Below are positions 24,188 to 32,378 of a stretch of DNA of 34,444 bases, in pieces (position 1 is the first letter of the stretch; every line of letters starts with the position of its first letter). A program made the translations under genes and the position numbers. Under the pieces are notes generated by a model. That model was not told the DNA's origin. It was given only the letters and a program-made list of their open reading frames with translations, and ran no database searches. Location: assembly GCA_046318675.1 (NCBI GenBank), contig JBKCUA010000010.1:1-34444 (forward strand). The letters run 5' to 3'. The stretch comes from JBKCUA01 sp046318675. GTDB lineage: Bacteria > Pseudomonadota > Alphaproteobacteria > JAJTHO01.

Positions 24188-24779
24188 GAAGAACCTCCCT
24201 GATCAAGGTTGCCGTCTGCACAGGATGCGTCCATTGCGGCATATGCCCGGCGTTGGCAAGAACGCGCAGCGATGAAAATTCCTGCTGGGCATGATACAGC
24301 GGCACGATGGCGTCCTTTTCCCCATGAATAGCAAGGCGCGGTTGAAAAGCAACCTGATCATGGGCGAGGCGGTCCAAGGCATCGGCCAAGCGGGGCAGGT
24401 TTACTAAAGGCGGGGGATAATCGCTGCACCCGCTTTTGGCATAAAAACTGAGCAGGACTTGCTGGGGCTTGCTGGCAAAGGCTTGCCGCATGGGGGTTAA
24501 CACCCGCTGGCCAGCCGGAAATCGTTGGAACCCACCAAGGGTGATGAGGTTTTTTATTGCCGGCTGCTGCGCCAGCCACCAACCGCCGATGGAATGACCA
24601 ATACCCACCACGGGCGTGGGCAGGCGGGGAAGCACCGCCTCCTCTTCCCCCCACAAAAAAACATGGTGATGCGAATACTCTGGCAACAACGCCTGGCACG
24701 GCGCAAACACATCCGCCGCCATGCCCCACCCGGCAACCCACAGAAGCGTTGGTGGCGAAGGGTGAAAGATGGACGGCAT
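24174..24779 (-). CDS. BioH-like alpha/beta hydrolase
   Basis: The 201-aa protein is an alpha/beta hydrolase: oxyanion region VAGWGM (15-20), nucleophile S63 in GIGHSIGGWW, acid in HGEKDAIVPLYHA and histidine in NAGHMPQW. The VAGWGM phrase and early position of the nucleophile recall BioH, the pimeloyl-ACP methyl esterase; bioF in the same window makes this attractive but does not prove it. The cap region is short. I chose ATG 24779; the frame is open to 24866 but would then overlap the upstream gene by 40 nt and add residues unlike the family. No good ribosome binding site is seen. Confidence 0.6.
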   Translation of the reverse strand: MPSIFHPSPPTLLWVAGWGMAADVFAPCQALLPEYSHHHVFLWGEEEAVLPRLPTPVVGIGHSIGGWWLAQQPAIKNLITLGGFQRFPAGQRVLTPMRQAFASKPQQVLLSFYAKSGCSDYPPPLVNLPRLADALDRLAHDQVAFQPRLAIHGEKDAIVPLYHAQQEFSSLRVLANAGHMPQWTHPVQTATLIREVLRAER

Positions 24780-24826
24780 GGGGGATTTAAGTGAAACGAT
24801 AAGCTCAACGATGCAAGGGGTTTTGG

Positions 24827-26800
24827 TTAACGCCCGGTGTAATTGTCGGTGGAATAGTTGGTCCATAATTGGCTAAGATCGATATTTGGATGTTTATCCT
24901 CTGGTGTTGTTTGTTCTGGCACTGAGGGTGACGATTCTGAATTTTCTGTAGGTTGCATAACAAATTGCTCAAGATCATCGGGATTTTTTATCGTCTCAAA
25001 AAGATGCGATAAAACTCCTGCTAAAGCCGCTGCTTTAACGTATTTACCGTCCAGAATATGCGATAGCGTTTTTTTATCTATGCCTGTGCCGAAACGAAAA
25101 TTTTTTTCATCGCCATCATATTTTAATTCAATAAGCTTTTTGCAGGCCACAATGCCTTCTGATGACAAGGCAAGATTTTTAAAGTGTAGTCCTGAAGAGA
25201 GAAGAATGTCGCCTTTAACAAGGCTAATATTCTTAGCTGCGTCATCTCTAATTTTTTTATCATACGCCGCATAATCCTGCCTGAAGCACGCTGCAATAAT
25301 TTGACATATTTCATCTTTTTCCGATTTTCCTTGGACTGCCTTTAGAAGCCTTGCATAAAAAGGATCAATCTTCTCGCGAGCTTCTTGTATATTTTCAATA
25401 GGATAATATTTAAACACCAACTCATGGGCCGCATTAAAAAAATTAGGATACTGCTCTTTTAAAAGATTGGTAAGTATTTGAGTTAAAAAATTTTTATCTT
25501 TATCAGATTTAGCAAGATAGGCAAGCAGCGTATCTTGCCTGACAAGGTCCTCCAAGGCATTCGTCACTGGATATTGTGGAATGCTGTCTTGTTGTGGAAC
25601 ACATACATCCGGCAGTAGTAGATTATTCGTGTGTTGCGATGGGATGAGGGACAAATCATTCATCTTTTGTTCTATCGTTTTTATCACAGAATCATAGCCA
25701 TTCTCATGGCGTAATCGTATATCGGCTAAAAAAGCATTAATATTCTCCAGCATATCCAAGTTTGTATGCTGATTTTTCAAAAAATTCTCCCCGTCAGGCA
25801 ATCTTTTTATTTCTGCTTTGATGGATTGTATATGCCGCGATAAGTTATTGTTTGTGGCGTTGTCTTTTCTATTTTTAGTGAACCTGGAAAAATACTGCAC
25901 AAGATTGTTGTACAAAAATACGGTATATGTTGCAGTTGCAGGGTCATAAAAGGGTGTATAGGGCTGGTTGACAGCCTTATAGTACGCGCGAAGCTCCTGT
26001 AGGTTTCTCTCGGTTTGCGCCTTTTCGTCTTCGGGCATTTGTGGTAAATAACGCAGGCCAGCTTGCAAAAATAACATTTCACGCTTTATGACCCTGTTTT
26101 GAACTGTCTTGGACCCCTCTATTAACCCCGATCCGGGAAGTTCTGAATCAAATAAATCAGTGTCTTCTGAGGATAGGGGTGAGGTTAATAGAGGTGCTTT
26201 CTTGCTTGGGGAGAGCGTTTGCAGATACTGAGGTACAGGAATCTGTTTTTTGAGGGCTAACGATTGGATGACCAGTGTTTGCAGGCGATTTATGAGCTCT
26301 GAAGTCGTTTCATCTTGTCTTTTTAAACGATTTGCTGCACTGGTAATACGTTCTTTGTGGAGTGCTAAAAAAATAGTACTTATATTATTCAATGTTTTTA
26401 AATATTTATTGTCTATATTATTTGGCGCCTCCAAAGCTCGGTACGCAATCGTTAAGAGCATACTTAACCAGTCAACCTGCATATTTTTTTCCTGCATATT
26501 TTTTTCTTTATCGGGTTCTTCCGAAGAGTATTGATTGGCTAATCCAGCGTTGTATGCTTGGTCATAGTATTCCTTTAGCTCCTCCGGCACCGGAAAATGT
26601 TTCACCATAGTCTCGCGCGCAGTCGTGCTAGTCAAAGACTTTTTACCCGCTAACGTTCTAAAATTACCTAGTATTTCCAGTTGTTCTTGCCAATTGGAAG
26701 AATCTTTTTCTTCCAATTTTTTGACGATGCGCGCACGCATTTCTAATAGGTCTTCTTTCTTTTGCTGTTCTTCTTGGGACAAGGATTTTGCCTTGGGCAT
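24827..26800 (-). CDS. Orphan 657-aa helical protein, AT-rich
   Basis: I do not recognise this protein. It is hydrophilic and largely helical, with a lysine- and glutamate-rich start (EEQQKKEDLLEMRARIVKKLEEK), no signal peptide and no membrane segment. A stretch near residues 585-620 (GIDKKTLSHILDGKYVKAAALAGVLSHLFETI) faintly recalls a helix-turn-helix half but is not convincing. The tail is rich in S, P, T and E. Base composition is clearly richer in A and T than the genes on both sides, which suggests transfer or weak constraint. A perfect 15-bp tandem duplication gives EKNMQEKNMQ near residue 100. A consensus-like promoter sits five bases ahead of its ATG. It may be a secreted effector or a phage-related protein; neither can be shown. 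Confidence 0.7.
   Translation of the reverse strand: MPKAKSLSQEEQQKKEDLLEMRARIVKKLEEKDSSNWQEQLEILGNFRTLAGKKSLTSTTARETMVKHFPVPEELKEYYDQAYNAGLANQYSSEEPDKEKNMQEKNMQVDWLSMLLTIAYRALEAPNNIDNKYLKTLNNISTIFLALHKERITSAANRLKRQDETTSELINRLQTLVIQSLALKKQIPVPQYLQTLSPSKKAPLLTSPLSSEDTDLFDSELPGSGLIEGSKTVQNRVIKREMLFLQAGLRYLPQMPEDEKAQTERNLQELRAYYKAVNQPYTPFYDPATATYTVFLYNNLVQYFSRFTKNRKDNATNNNLSRHIQSIKAEIKRLPDGENFLKNQHTNLDMLENINAFLADIRLRHENGYDSVIKTIEQKMNDLSLIPSQHTNNLLLPDVCVPQQDSIPQYPVTNALEDLVRQDTLLAYLAKSDKDKNFLTQILTNLLKEQYPNFFNAAHELVFKYYPIENIQEAREKIDPFYARLLKAVQGKSEKDEICQIIAACFRQDYAAYDKKIRDDAAKNISLVKGDILLSSGLHFKNLALSSEGIVACKKLIELKYDGDEKNFRFGTGIDKKTLSHILDGKYVKAAALAGVLSHLFETIKNPDDLEQFVMQPTENSESSPSVPEQTTPEDKHPNIDLSQLWTNYSTDNYTGR
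26476..26505 (-). repeat. Perfect 15-bp tandem duplication inside the 657-aa gene
   Basis: CCTGCATATTTTTTT occurs twice in a row (26476-26490 and 26491-26505). It keeps the frame and encodes the five-residue unit EKNMQ twice. The T-runs make it a likely slippage site. Confidence 0.9.
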
Positions 26801-26805
26801 ATTTT

Positions 26806-26834
26806 ATTATATTATAAATTCTATTTATAATCAA
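26806..26834 (-). promoter_or_regulatory. Promoter of the 657-aa gene, probably leaderless
   Basis: On the minus strand TTGATT (26834-26829), 17 bases and TATAAT (26811-26806) are followed by only five bases before the ATG at 26800. Transcription would start at or next to the ATG, so the message would be leaderless; no ribosome binding site is present, in agreement. Confidence 0.55.
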
Positions 26835-26941
26835 TAAAAATATTTAAAAAAACCTAATCTCCCAGAACAAAGCACCGTAGCTTAACCGCCGAAAATGAAA
26901 AACCTCTTGTCGTTACTACGAAGGAAACCTTACGATGCCCT

Positions 26942-28291
26942 ATGTTTCACTCTGTTCTTCCCCCTGATGCCGTTCTTGATACGGCGGAGGCCATGGCTCC
27001 CTTTGCGTGGGAACAGCGGGGGGCATTTCAAAACACACCCACGTGGGTGCTGCAACCTGAAAATACGGCGCAGGTTCAAGCCATTGTTCGTTTGGCTGTC
27101 GCTGAGGGTATTGGCCTGGTGCCCCAGGGCGGCAATTCCGGCCTGGTGGGCGGCACCGTGGCTATCAAGGGGCAGGCTCTCGTCAATTTTAACCGGATGA
27201 ACCGTATTCGGGCACTGCGCCCGGAGGCCGCGGCTATGACCGCCGAGGCTGGGTGTATTTTACTGGATATAAAAAATAAAGCTGGCGAGGTGGGGCTGAG
27301 TTTTCCCCTCGGCCTATCCGTGGCTTCATGGTGTCGCCTTGGGGGAAATATTGCCAGTAATGCCGGTGGGATTAATGTGCTGCGTTATGGTATGACACGG
27401 CAATCCGTACTGGGGCTGGAAGTCGTCCTTGCCGATGGGTCTGTGTACAGTGATCTGGAACCCAATCGTAAAAAGAACGAGGGCGTTGATTTAAAGCATT
27501 TGTTTATCGGCAGTGAGGGCAGCCTAGGCTTTATCACTGCCGCAACCCTCGCCTTGGTACCATTGCCAGCGCAGCGGGCGGATATCCTGCTGACCAGCGA
27601 TGATCCGGTCGCATTGGTGGCGGCGGTGGCAACGGCCAAGGTGCTGTCCGGGGAGAGCTTATCCGCCTTTGAAGTCATAACTGCACCGTGCCTTGATTTG
27701 TTGCGGCAATTACGGCCTGCTGCTTGTGCAGGGATGACTCTACCGAAAACGGCCTTTACCGCTTTACTAACCCTCGAGACCAGCGCGCTGGAAGACATTA
27801 AGCCAGTGGCCAAAACGCTTGCAGGACGGGTGCAGGGCAGGGCATTAAACCGTGATGAGGCCGAGGCTTTCTGGCACCTGCGCCGGGAATTGCCCACCGT
27901 CCAAAAGGAAGCGGGCGACAGCGTCAAGCATGACATTGCCGTGCCGCTGGATCGCCTGCCGGAGTTATTTGCACAGGCAGAGCCGTTAGTAAGAGCCATT
28001 GAACCGGCGGCACGGTGCATTGCTTTTGGTCATTTTGGTGATGGTAATATTCACTACAATCTTCAAGTTCCTGATGCGAAAAAAGTCCGGCCAGCCATTA
28101 ATGCGGCGATTTTTGCTCTTGTCCGGCGGCTTGGTGGCGCGATAAGTGCAGAGCACGGTATCGGCCTTGTGCGCCAACCTGATTACGCCGCCTACACCGA
28201 TCCCGTGACCAAAGCCTTGCAGCGGCAACTCAAACAGTTTTTTGATCCAAAAAATATTTTTAACCCCGGTAAAGGAACAGGGGCGGTATGA
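26942..28291 (+). CDS. FAD-binding oxidase of the GlcD / D-2-hydroxyglutarate dehydrogenase family
   Basis: The 449-aa protein has the PCMH-type FAD domain in the first half (VPQGGNSGLVGGTVA, then GGNIASNAGGINVLRYGMTRQSVLGLEVVLADG, then LFIGSEGSLGFITAATLAL) and the FAD-oxidase C-domain with HFGDGNIHYNL and GAISAEHGIG. This is the D-2-hydroxyacid dehydrogenase group, which acts on D-2-hydroxyglutarate, D-lactate or glycolate; the substrate cannot be told. The end (FDPKNIFNPGK) is standard. ATG 26942 is preferred, with AAGGAA about 15 nt upstream, which is far. The next gene overlaps by 4 nt. Confidence 0.88.
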   Translation: MFHSVLPPDAVLDTAEAMAPFAWEQRGAFQNTPTWVLQPENTAQVQAIVRLAVAEGIGLVPQGGNSGLVGGTVAIKGQALVNFNRMNRIRALRPEAAAMTAEAGCILLDIKNKAGEVGLSFPLGLSVASWCRLGGNIASNAGGINVLRYGMTRQSVLGLEVVLADGSVYSDLEPNRKKNEGVDLKHLFIGSEGSLGFITAATLALVPLPAQRADILLTSDDPVALVAAVATAKVLSGESLSAFEVITAPCLDLLRQLRPAACAGMTLPKTAFTALLTLETSALEDIKPVAKTLAGRVQGRALNRDEAEAFWHLRRELPTVQKEAGDSVKHDIAVPLDRLPELFAQAEPLVRAIEPAARCIAFGHFGDGNIHYNLQVPDAKKVRPAINAAIFALVRRLGGAISAEHGIGLVRQPDYAAYTDPVTKALQRQLKQFFDPKNIFNPGKGTGAV

Positions 28292-29265
28292 CTTCTTGCT
28301 GGACGCTGACTACCGGGGAAATCGGTATGCGCCATCAGGCCGAGGGGCTGGCCAAGCGGCTTGGCCTTGCTTTTGTGCCGAGGTTAGTACAGCCGCGCCG
28401 GGGGTTTGATGTATTGCCCCCTGCTCTTGCGGCTCGCCTTGGCGGCTGGGCGACGCTGGATGGAAAGGTGGCGGAGCCGCCGTGGCCTGACGTTGCCATC
28501 TCTTGTGGGCGGCGAAGTATCCCTATGTGTCTGGCGTTAAAACACCTGTCCGGCGGCATCACCAACGTGATTCATGTCCAGAACACCAAAGGTCTCACCC
28601 CCCGCTTTGATGCCGTTGTGGTGCCCGAACATGACGGATTGCAGGGTCGCAATGTTTTACCCACCTTGGGCGCGGTGCATCACCTGACATTGCAGGATTT
28701 GGAGGCAGCGCGACCGGTTTGGGCCTCCCGCTGGGGCGCATTGCCCAAACCGTGGATTGCCGTGCTGGTAGGCGGGGCAAGCCCTCATAATGCCTTCACC
28801 GTTGAGGATGCTCTACGGCTGGGGATAGCACTGGGCAAGATGCAAGAGCGGCTCAAGGGAAGTGTACTGATCACCACCTCCCGCCGTACGGGCGTAAACC
28901 AAGCGGCGGCATTGCGCCAGGCATTAACAGGGACGAATATCTGGGTGTGGGATAATCATGGTGATAATCCCTATGTGGGGTTGTTAGCCTGCGCTGATAT
29001 TATTGTTAGCACGGCGGATTCTATCTCCATGTGCAGCGAGGCAGCACTCAGCGGCACGCCGCTGTTGCTCTGGGACATGGGGATCAAAAAACCGCGCCAA
29101 AGGCATTTTTATCAATCTTTTGTCGATCGGGGCATTGCCCGCTGGTTTACCCCTGATGTGATGCCGGGGGAACGCTATCCGCCACTGGATGAAACCGGGC
29201 GGGTGGCAAAATTGCTGAGTAGTTCTGGGCTTTTATCCAAAATGGGTGGCACGAAAAATGGGTAG
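28288..29265 (+). CDS. ELM1/DUF1022 family protein
   Basis: The 325-aa protein matches the family named after plant mitochondrial fission factor ELM1: an opening with GEIGMRHQAEGLAKRLG, then PDVAISCGRRSIP, VIHVQNTK, FDAVVVPEHD, and a second Rossmann-like half with VLVGGASPHNAFT, LITTSRRTG and STADSISMCSEAALSGTPLLLWD. The fold resembles GT-B glycosyltransferases, and the last motif is like a nucleotide-sugar site. Its job in bacteria is not known to me; envelope glycan or lipid work is possible. The ATG overlaps the oxidase stop (ATGA). Confidence 0.85.
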   Translation: MTSCWTLTTGEIGMRHQAEGLAKRLGLAFVPRLVQPRRGFDVLPPALAARLGGWATLDGKVAEPPWPDVAISCGRRSIPMCLALKHLSGGITNVIHVQNTKGLTPRFDAVVVPEHDGLQGRNVLPTLGAVHHLTLQDLEAARPVWASRWGALPKPWIAVLVGGASPHNAFTVEDALRLGIALGKMQERLKGSVLITTSRRTGVNQAAALRQALTGTNIWVWDNHGDNPYVGLLACADIIVSTADSISMCSEAALSGTPLLLWDMGIKKPRQRHFYQSFVDRGIARWFTPDVMPGERYPPLDETGRVAKLLSSSGLLSKMGGTKNG

Positions 29266-29266
29266 T

Positions 29267-29288
29267 CTTGATGCGTGCTTGATGCGTG
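29267..29288 (+). repeat. 11-bp tandem duplication before ybeY
   Basis: CTTGATGCGTG occurs twice in direct succession (29267-29277 and 29278-29288) just after the stop of the ELM1-like gene. It is a small duplication with no clear role. Confidence 0.85.
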
Positions 29289-29328
29289 AGCGATACAACC
29301 CTAAAGTAATGTCCTAATCTGTATTATC

Positions 29329-29769
29329 ATGCCCCGTCGTTCCCGTGTTCATGTTCACATTGTTGCCCCCGGTTGGCGCAGGGCGGTAACAATCGCGTTG
29401 GTCAACTTTACCCGTACCATCGTAACGCCCATGGTTTTACCCGCTCCAGTGACGGTACGTTACACCACCGATGCGGAAATGCGGGATTTGAATCATCGTT
29501 TTCGTGGCAAGGATAAAGCCACCAATGTGCTTTCTTTCCAGGCTCATGAAGCGGATTATTTAGGTGATATAGCCCTTGGGCTGGAGACGGTGGTGCAAGA
29601 AGCACAAGAGCAGGGCAAAACCCCCGCCGCCCATACGGCGCATCTGTTGGTGCATGGGGCGTTGCACTTGCTTGGTTTTGATCATGAAGATGATGCTGAT
29701 GCCGCTATTATGCAGAGCAAGGAAATAGACATTCTTAAAAGCCTTGGCTACAAAGACCCGTATGCTTGA
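29329..29769 (+). CDS. ybeY: Endoribonuclease YbeY (16S rRNA 3'-end processing)
   Basis: YbeY is a zinc endoribonuclease needed for maturation of the 16S rRNA 3' end and ribosome quality control. The protein has 146 aa. The zinc motif HGALHLLGFDH is at residues 109-119 with H109, H113 and H119; the conserved NxRFRGKDKATNVLSF stretch lies before it (N55, R57 region). The first about 15 residues are basic. It overlaps the corC-like gene by 8 nt. phoH, often just upstream, is not present here. Confidence 0.95.
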   Translation: MPRRSRVHVHIVAPGWRRAVTIALVNFTRTIVTPMVLPAPVTVRYTTDAEMRDLNHRFRGKDKATNVLSFQAHEADYLGDIALGLETVVQEAQEQGKTPAAHTAHLLVHGALHLLGFDHEDDADAAIMQSKEIDILKSLGYKDPYA

Positions 29770-30559
29770 TTGGTTGCGCCGCCTTTTTGTTGTTTCGCCC
29801 GATGTGCCTGCGCCACCAGTACCCCCTGTGGATACTGCTTATGTTGCCTCACCGGAAAGTGCTCTTGTTGCTAACATTAGTCGTCTGAAAGAACTCGAAG
29901 CCATTGATATTATGGTGCCAAGAGTGGATATCATCGGTCTTGATCTTGCCCTTTCCAAGGATGAGATTCTCAGTATCATTCATAACGCCGATCATTCGCG
30001 TTTCCCTATCTTTCATGATGACCTTGATGATGTGCGGGGGTTTATTGATATCAAATACCTTTTTGATCAGGTGACGCAAGGAAAAACTTTTGATTTAAAA
30101 GAAGTTATGCGTAAGCCAATGTTTATTTCCCCATCCATGCGGGTGATTGATTTGTTGGTGCAGATGCGGATAACCCATGTGCATCTTGCTTTGGTGGTGG
30201 ATGAATACGGCGGGATTGATGGTCTTATCACCATTGAGGATGTGATAGAAACTATTGTTGGTACTCTGCAAGAGACCACGGATAGTCAATATACACAAGG
30301 CATAATTGAAGAAACCCCTGGGCGCTTCCTTGTTGATGCAAGGACGGAACTACCAATGCTGGAGCAAAAACTCAACGTCACCCTAGCATTAGACACCTCC
30401 GAACGTGATGAGATTGATACCGTGGGCGGCTATATTTCGTTTGCTTTGGGTCGTGTTCCGGCTAGGGGTGAGGTGGTGCGTATAGATCAGGGTATTGAGG
30501 TGGAAATTCTGGATGCAGACCCAAGGAAGATAAAATGGTTAAAATTAACTCGCGTTTAA
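29762..30559 (+). CDS. HlyC/CorC family CBS-domain protein (YbeX-like)
   Basis: The 265-aa protein has no membrane segment. A pair of CBS domains (about 45-165; MVPRVDIIGL, HSRFPIFHDDLDDVRGFIDIKYLF, RITHVHLALVVDEYGGIDGLITIEDVIE) is followed by the CorC/HlyC transporter-associated domain (about 185-265). In the ybeY-ybeX-lnt order it equals YbeX, linked to ribosome handling and metal tolerance; the older name CorC refers to magnesium and cobalt efflux. ATG 29762 lies within the end of ybeY. Confidence 0.92.
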   Translation: MLDWLRRLFVVSPDVPAPPVPPVDTAYVASPESALVANISRLKELEAIDIMVPRVDIIGLDLALSKDEILSIIHNADHSRFPIFHDDLDDVRGFIDIKYLFDQVTQGKTFDLKEVMRKPMFISPSMRVIDLLVQMRITHVHLALVVDEYGGIDGLITIEDVIETIVGTLQETTDSQYTQGIIEETPGRFLVDARTELPMLEQKLNVTLALDTSERDEIDTVGGYISFALGRVPARGEVVRIDQGIEVEILDADPRKIKWLKLTRV

Positions 30560-32064
30560 TGCCGTTACCGAAGTGGTTGCTGTGGGCGGCACTTCCTTTT
30601 ATCGGGGCGTTGGCCAGCGCGGCTATGCCGCCGTTGGGGATGTACCCGGCGTTATTTCTTTTTTCCGTTGCCTTTGCCGGGCTTGAAAGGGCGCGAAGCA
30701 TTGGTCAGGGTGCATTATGGATAGGGTTGTTTGCGTATGGATTCTACCTGCCACAACTGACGTGGATTCATCACGCATTGTCGGTGGATGCGGATAAGTT
30801 TGGTTGGCTAACCCTGCCGGCGGTGCTTGGTATTCCTTTGTATCTTGCTTTATGCCAAGCTGTTGCAGGGGTGTTGTACAAAATTATTGCGCCGCGCCCT
30901 CGTTGGGCTGCTATGGGGTTTGCCGCTTTATGGGCGTGTGCGGACTTCTTGCAGTCAGAGGTTGATTTCGGTTTTCCTTGGGCATTACCCGTGTACGCTT
31001 TGGATGGCCTGCTACCATTACAGCAGGCACACGCCGTTCTGGGGGCTTTTGGTCTCAATTTTTTTGTGGTGTGGGTTGCGACGTTGCCTGCATTGCTGTG
31101 GCAACAACGCCGACGGGAAGCGATTCTGCTGGCCGGATTGCTGGTGGGAACGTGGGTATTGGGGGGCGTACGCCTTGCTATTTTAAAGCCGGAACCCCTA
31201 ACTACCGTGCGTATCGTACAACCGAATATTCCCCAACGCCTGAAATGGAATCAGGAAGCTTACGATAATAATCTTGCTTCTGTCTTGGCGTTGCTGGGTA
31301 CGCCGTATGGATCGACGTTGCCCTCGATGGTGGTGCTGCCGGAGGCGGCATTGCCCGTTGATCCACAGAGGGATTTTCTTCTTCGGCTTGCGCTTGTTGA
31401 TAATTTGCCGCCAGGGGCAAGCCTTATCCTTGGGGCGTTACGAGAATGGCAGGCGATGCAGGGATCATATTATTACAATACCATGTTCAGTTTGAATGGT
31501 TCCGGTACCATCGTTGGTTTATACGACAAGCGTCATTTGGTGCCTTTTGGGGAATATATTCCGTTTCGCAAGACGTTGCCTCTTGAACGCATCGCCCCGC
31601 TACCGGGGGATTTGTTTCCTGGGACTGCTACTGCGCCTATGTTGCTGGCCGATGGTTCGGAAGTTAGTGGTATTATATGTTATGAATCAGCGTTCAGCGG
31701 CAATATCCGCCTTCCTATGACCTCCAGGAATATTAAAGCCATAGTACAGGTTACAAACGATGCTTGGTTTGGAGCCTCCGCAGGACCGTATCAACATCTG
31801 GCGATTTCTAGAACGAGGGCGATCGAGGAAGGAGTGCCGCTTATTCGCGCTGCCAATACGGGAATTTCGGCTGTGATTGATCCTTTGGGTCGTGTTGTTG
31901 CCAAGTTGGGACTTGATCAACGGGGTGTACTGGATGCGCCGTTGCCCGGGCGTTTAACTTCAACAATGTTTCTGCGGCTGCATTATATTTTGGGGGGTAT
32001 ATGGTGTATTCCCTTGCTGATTATTATTGTATCTGCTTTTAAGCGGGAGTTTAAAAAACGATGA
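30535..32064 (+). CDS. lnt: Apolipoprotein N-acyltransferase
   Basis: Lnt adds the third acyl chain to the N-terminal cysteine of lipoproteins in the inner membrane. The 509-aa protein has about seven N-terminal membrane segments, then the nitrilase-type domain (about 215-470) and a final membrane segment. The triad is E270 (VVLPEAALP), K332 (YDKRHLVPFGEY) and C382 (ICYESAF). I chose ATG 30535, with AAGGA seven bases upstream, although it overlaps the corC-like gene by 25 nt; ATG 30559 fits a TAATG junction but has no such site. Confidence 0.96.
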   Translation: MVKINSRLMPLPKWLLWAALPFIGALASAAMPPLGMYPALFLFSVAFAGLERARSIGQGALWIGLFAYGFYLPQLTWIHHALSVDADKFGWLTLPAVLGIPLYLALCQAVAGVLYKIIAPRPRWAAMGFAALWACADFLQSEVDFGFPWALPVYALDGLLPLQQAHAVLGAFGLNFFVVWVATLPALLWQQRRREAILLAGLLVGTWVLGGVRLAILKPEPLTTVRIVQPNIPQRLKWNQEAYDNNLASVLALLGTPYGSTLPSMVVLPEAALPVDPQRDFLLRLALVDNLPPGASLILGALREWQAMQGSYYYNTMFSLNGSGTIVGLYDKRHLVPFGEYIPFRKTLPLERIAPLPGDLFPGTATAPMLLADGSEVSGIICYESAFSGNIRLPMTSRNIKAIVQVTNDAWFGASAGPYQHLAISRTRAIEEGVPLIRAANTGISAVIDPLGRVVAKLGLDQRGVLDAPLPGRLTSTMFLRLHYILGGIWCIPLLIIIVSAFKREFKKR

Positions 32065-32366
32065 TAAATTTTACCAATCACAAATTGGCCAGTGTTCTAT
32101 TGGCCGAAATGATTGATGAAGATGACGAAGACCCCATCGAGATCGAGGCTCCCGAAGAAGACGAGTATTCAATTCCCGGTGAGTGTATGTATGAAAAACT
32201 CCAGCGGGATATTAAAAACACCTTCGTTTTGAAAAAATGGTCTATTGCTGTCATGATGGTGACTGGGCAAAAGCCAGCATCGCCTATCTCGTTAGCAGAT
32301 GATGAAGACGATGACTTCCCTATTGAGGAGAATACATCGGGCACATCCTCAGAGCTGGTGCATTAG
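32061..32366 (+). CDS. Acidic small protein of unknown function
   Basis: I do not recognise this 101-aa protein. Two acidic runs (EMIDEDDEDPIEIEAPEEDEY at about 16-36 and ADDEDDDFPIEEN at about 79-91) flank a middle part with basic and hydrophobic residues (MYEKLQRDIKNTFVLKKWSIAVMMVTGQ). The ATG overlaps the lnt stop as ATGA, and the aminotransferase follows after 12 nt, so it is most likely real and co-translated. It could bind a basic partner; that is a guess. Confidence 0.6.
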   Translation: MINFTNHKLASVLLAEMIDEDDEDPIEIEAPEEDEYSIPGECMYEKLQRDIKNTFVLKKWSIAVMMVTGQKPASPISLADDEDDDFPIEENTSGTSSELVH

Positions 32367-32378
32367 AAAGGCGTGCGT

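Noticed and set aside
26895..27200. 101-codon plus-strand frame at the start of the FAD oxidase
   Set aside because: It overlaps the oxidase in another frame, and the oxidase shows clear FAD-domain motifs from its first residues.
27385..28020. 211-codon minus-strand frame inside the FAD oxidase
   Set aside because: Antisense to conserved coding sequence, rich in S, R and A as expected of a shadow frame.
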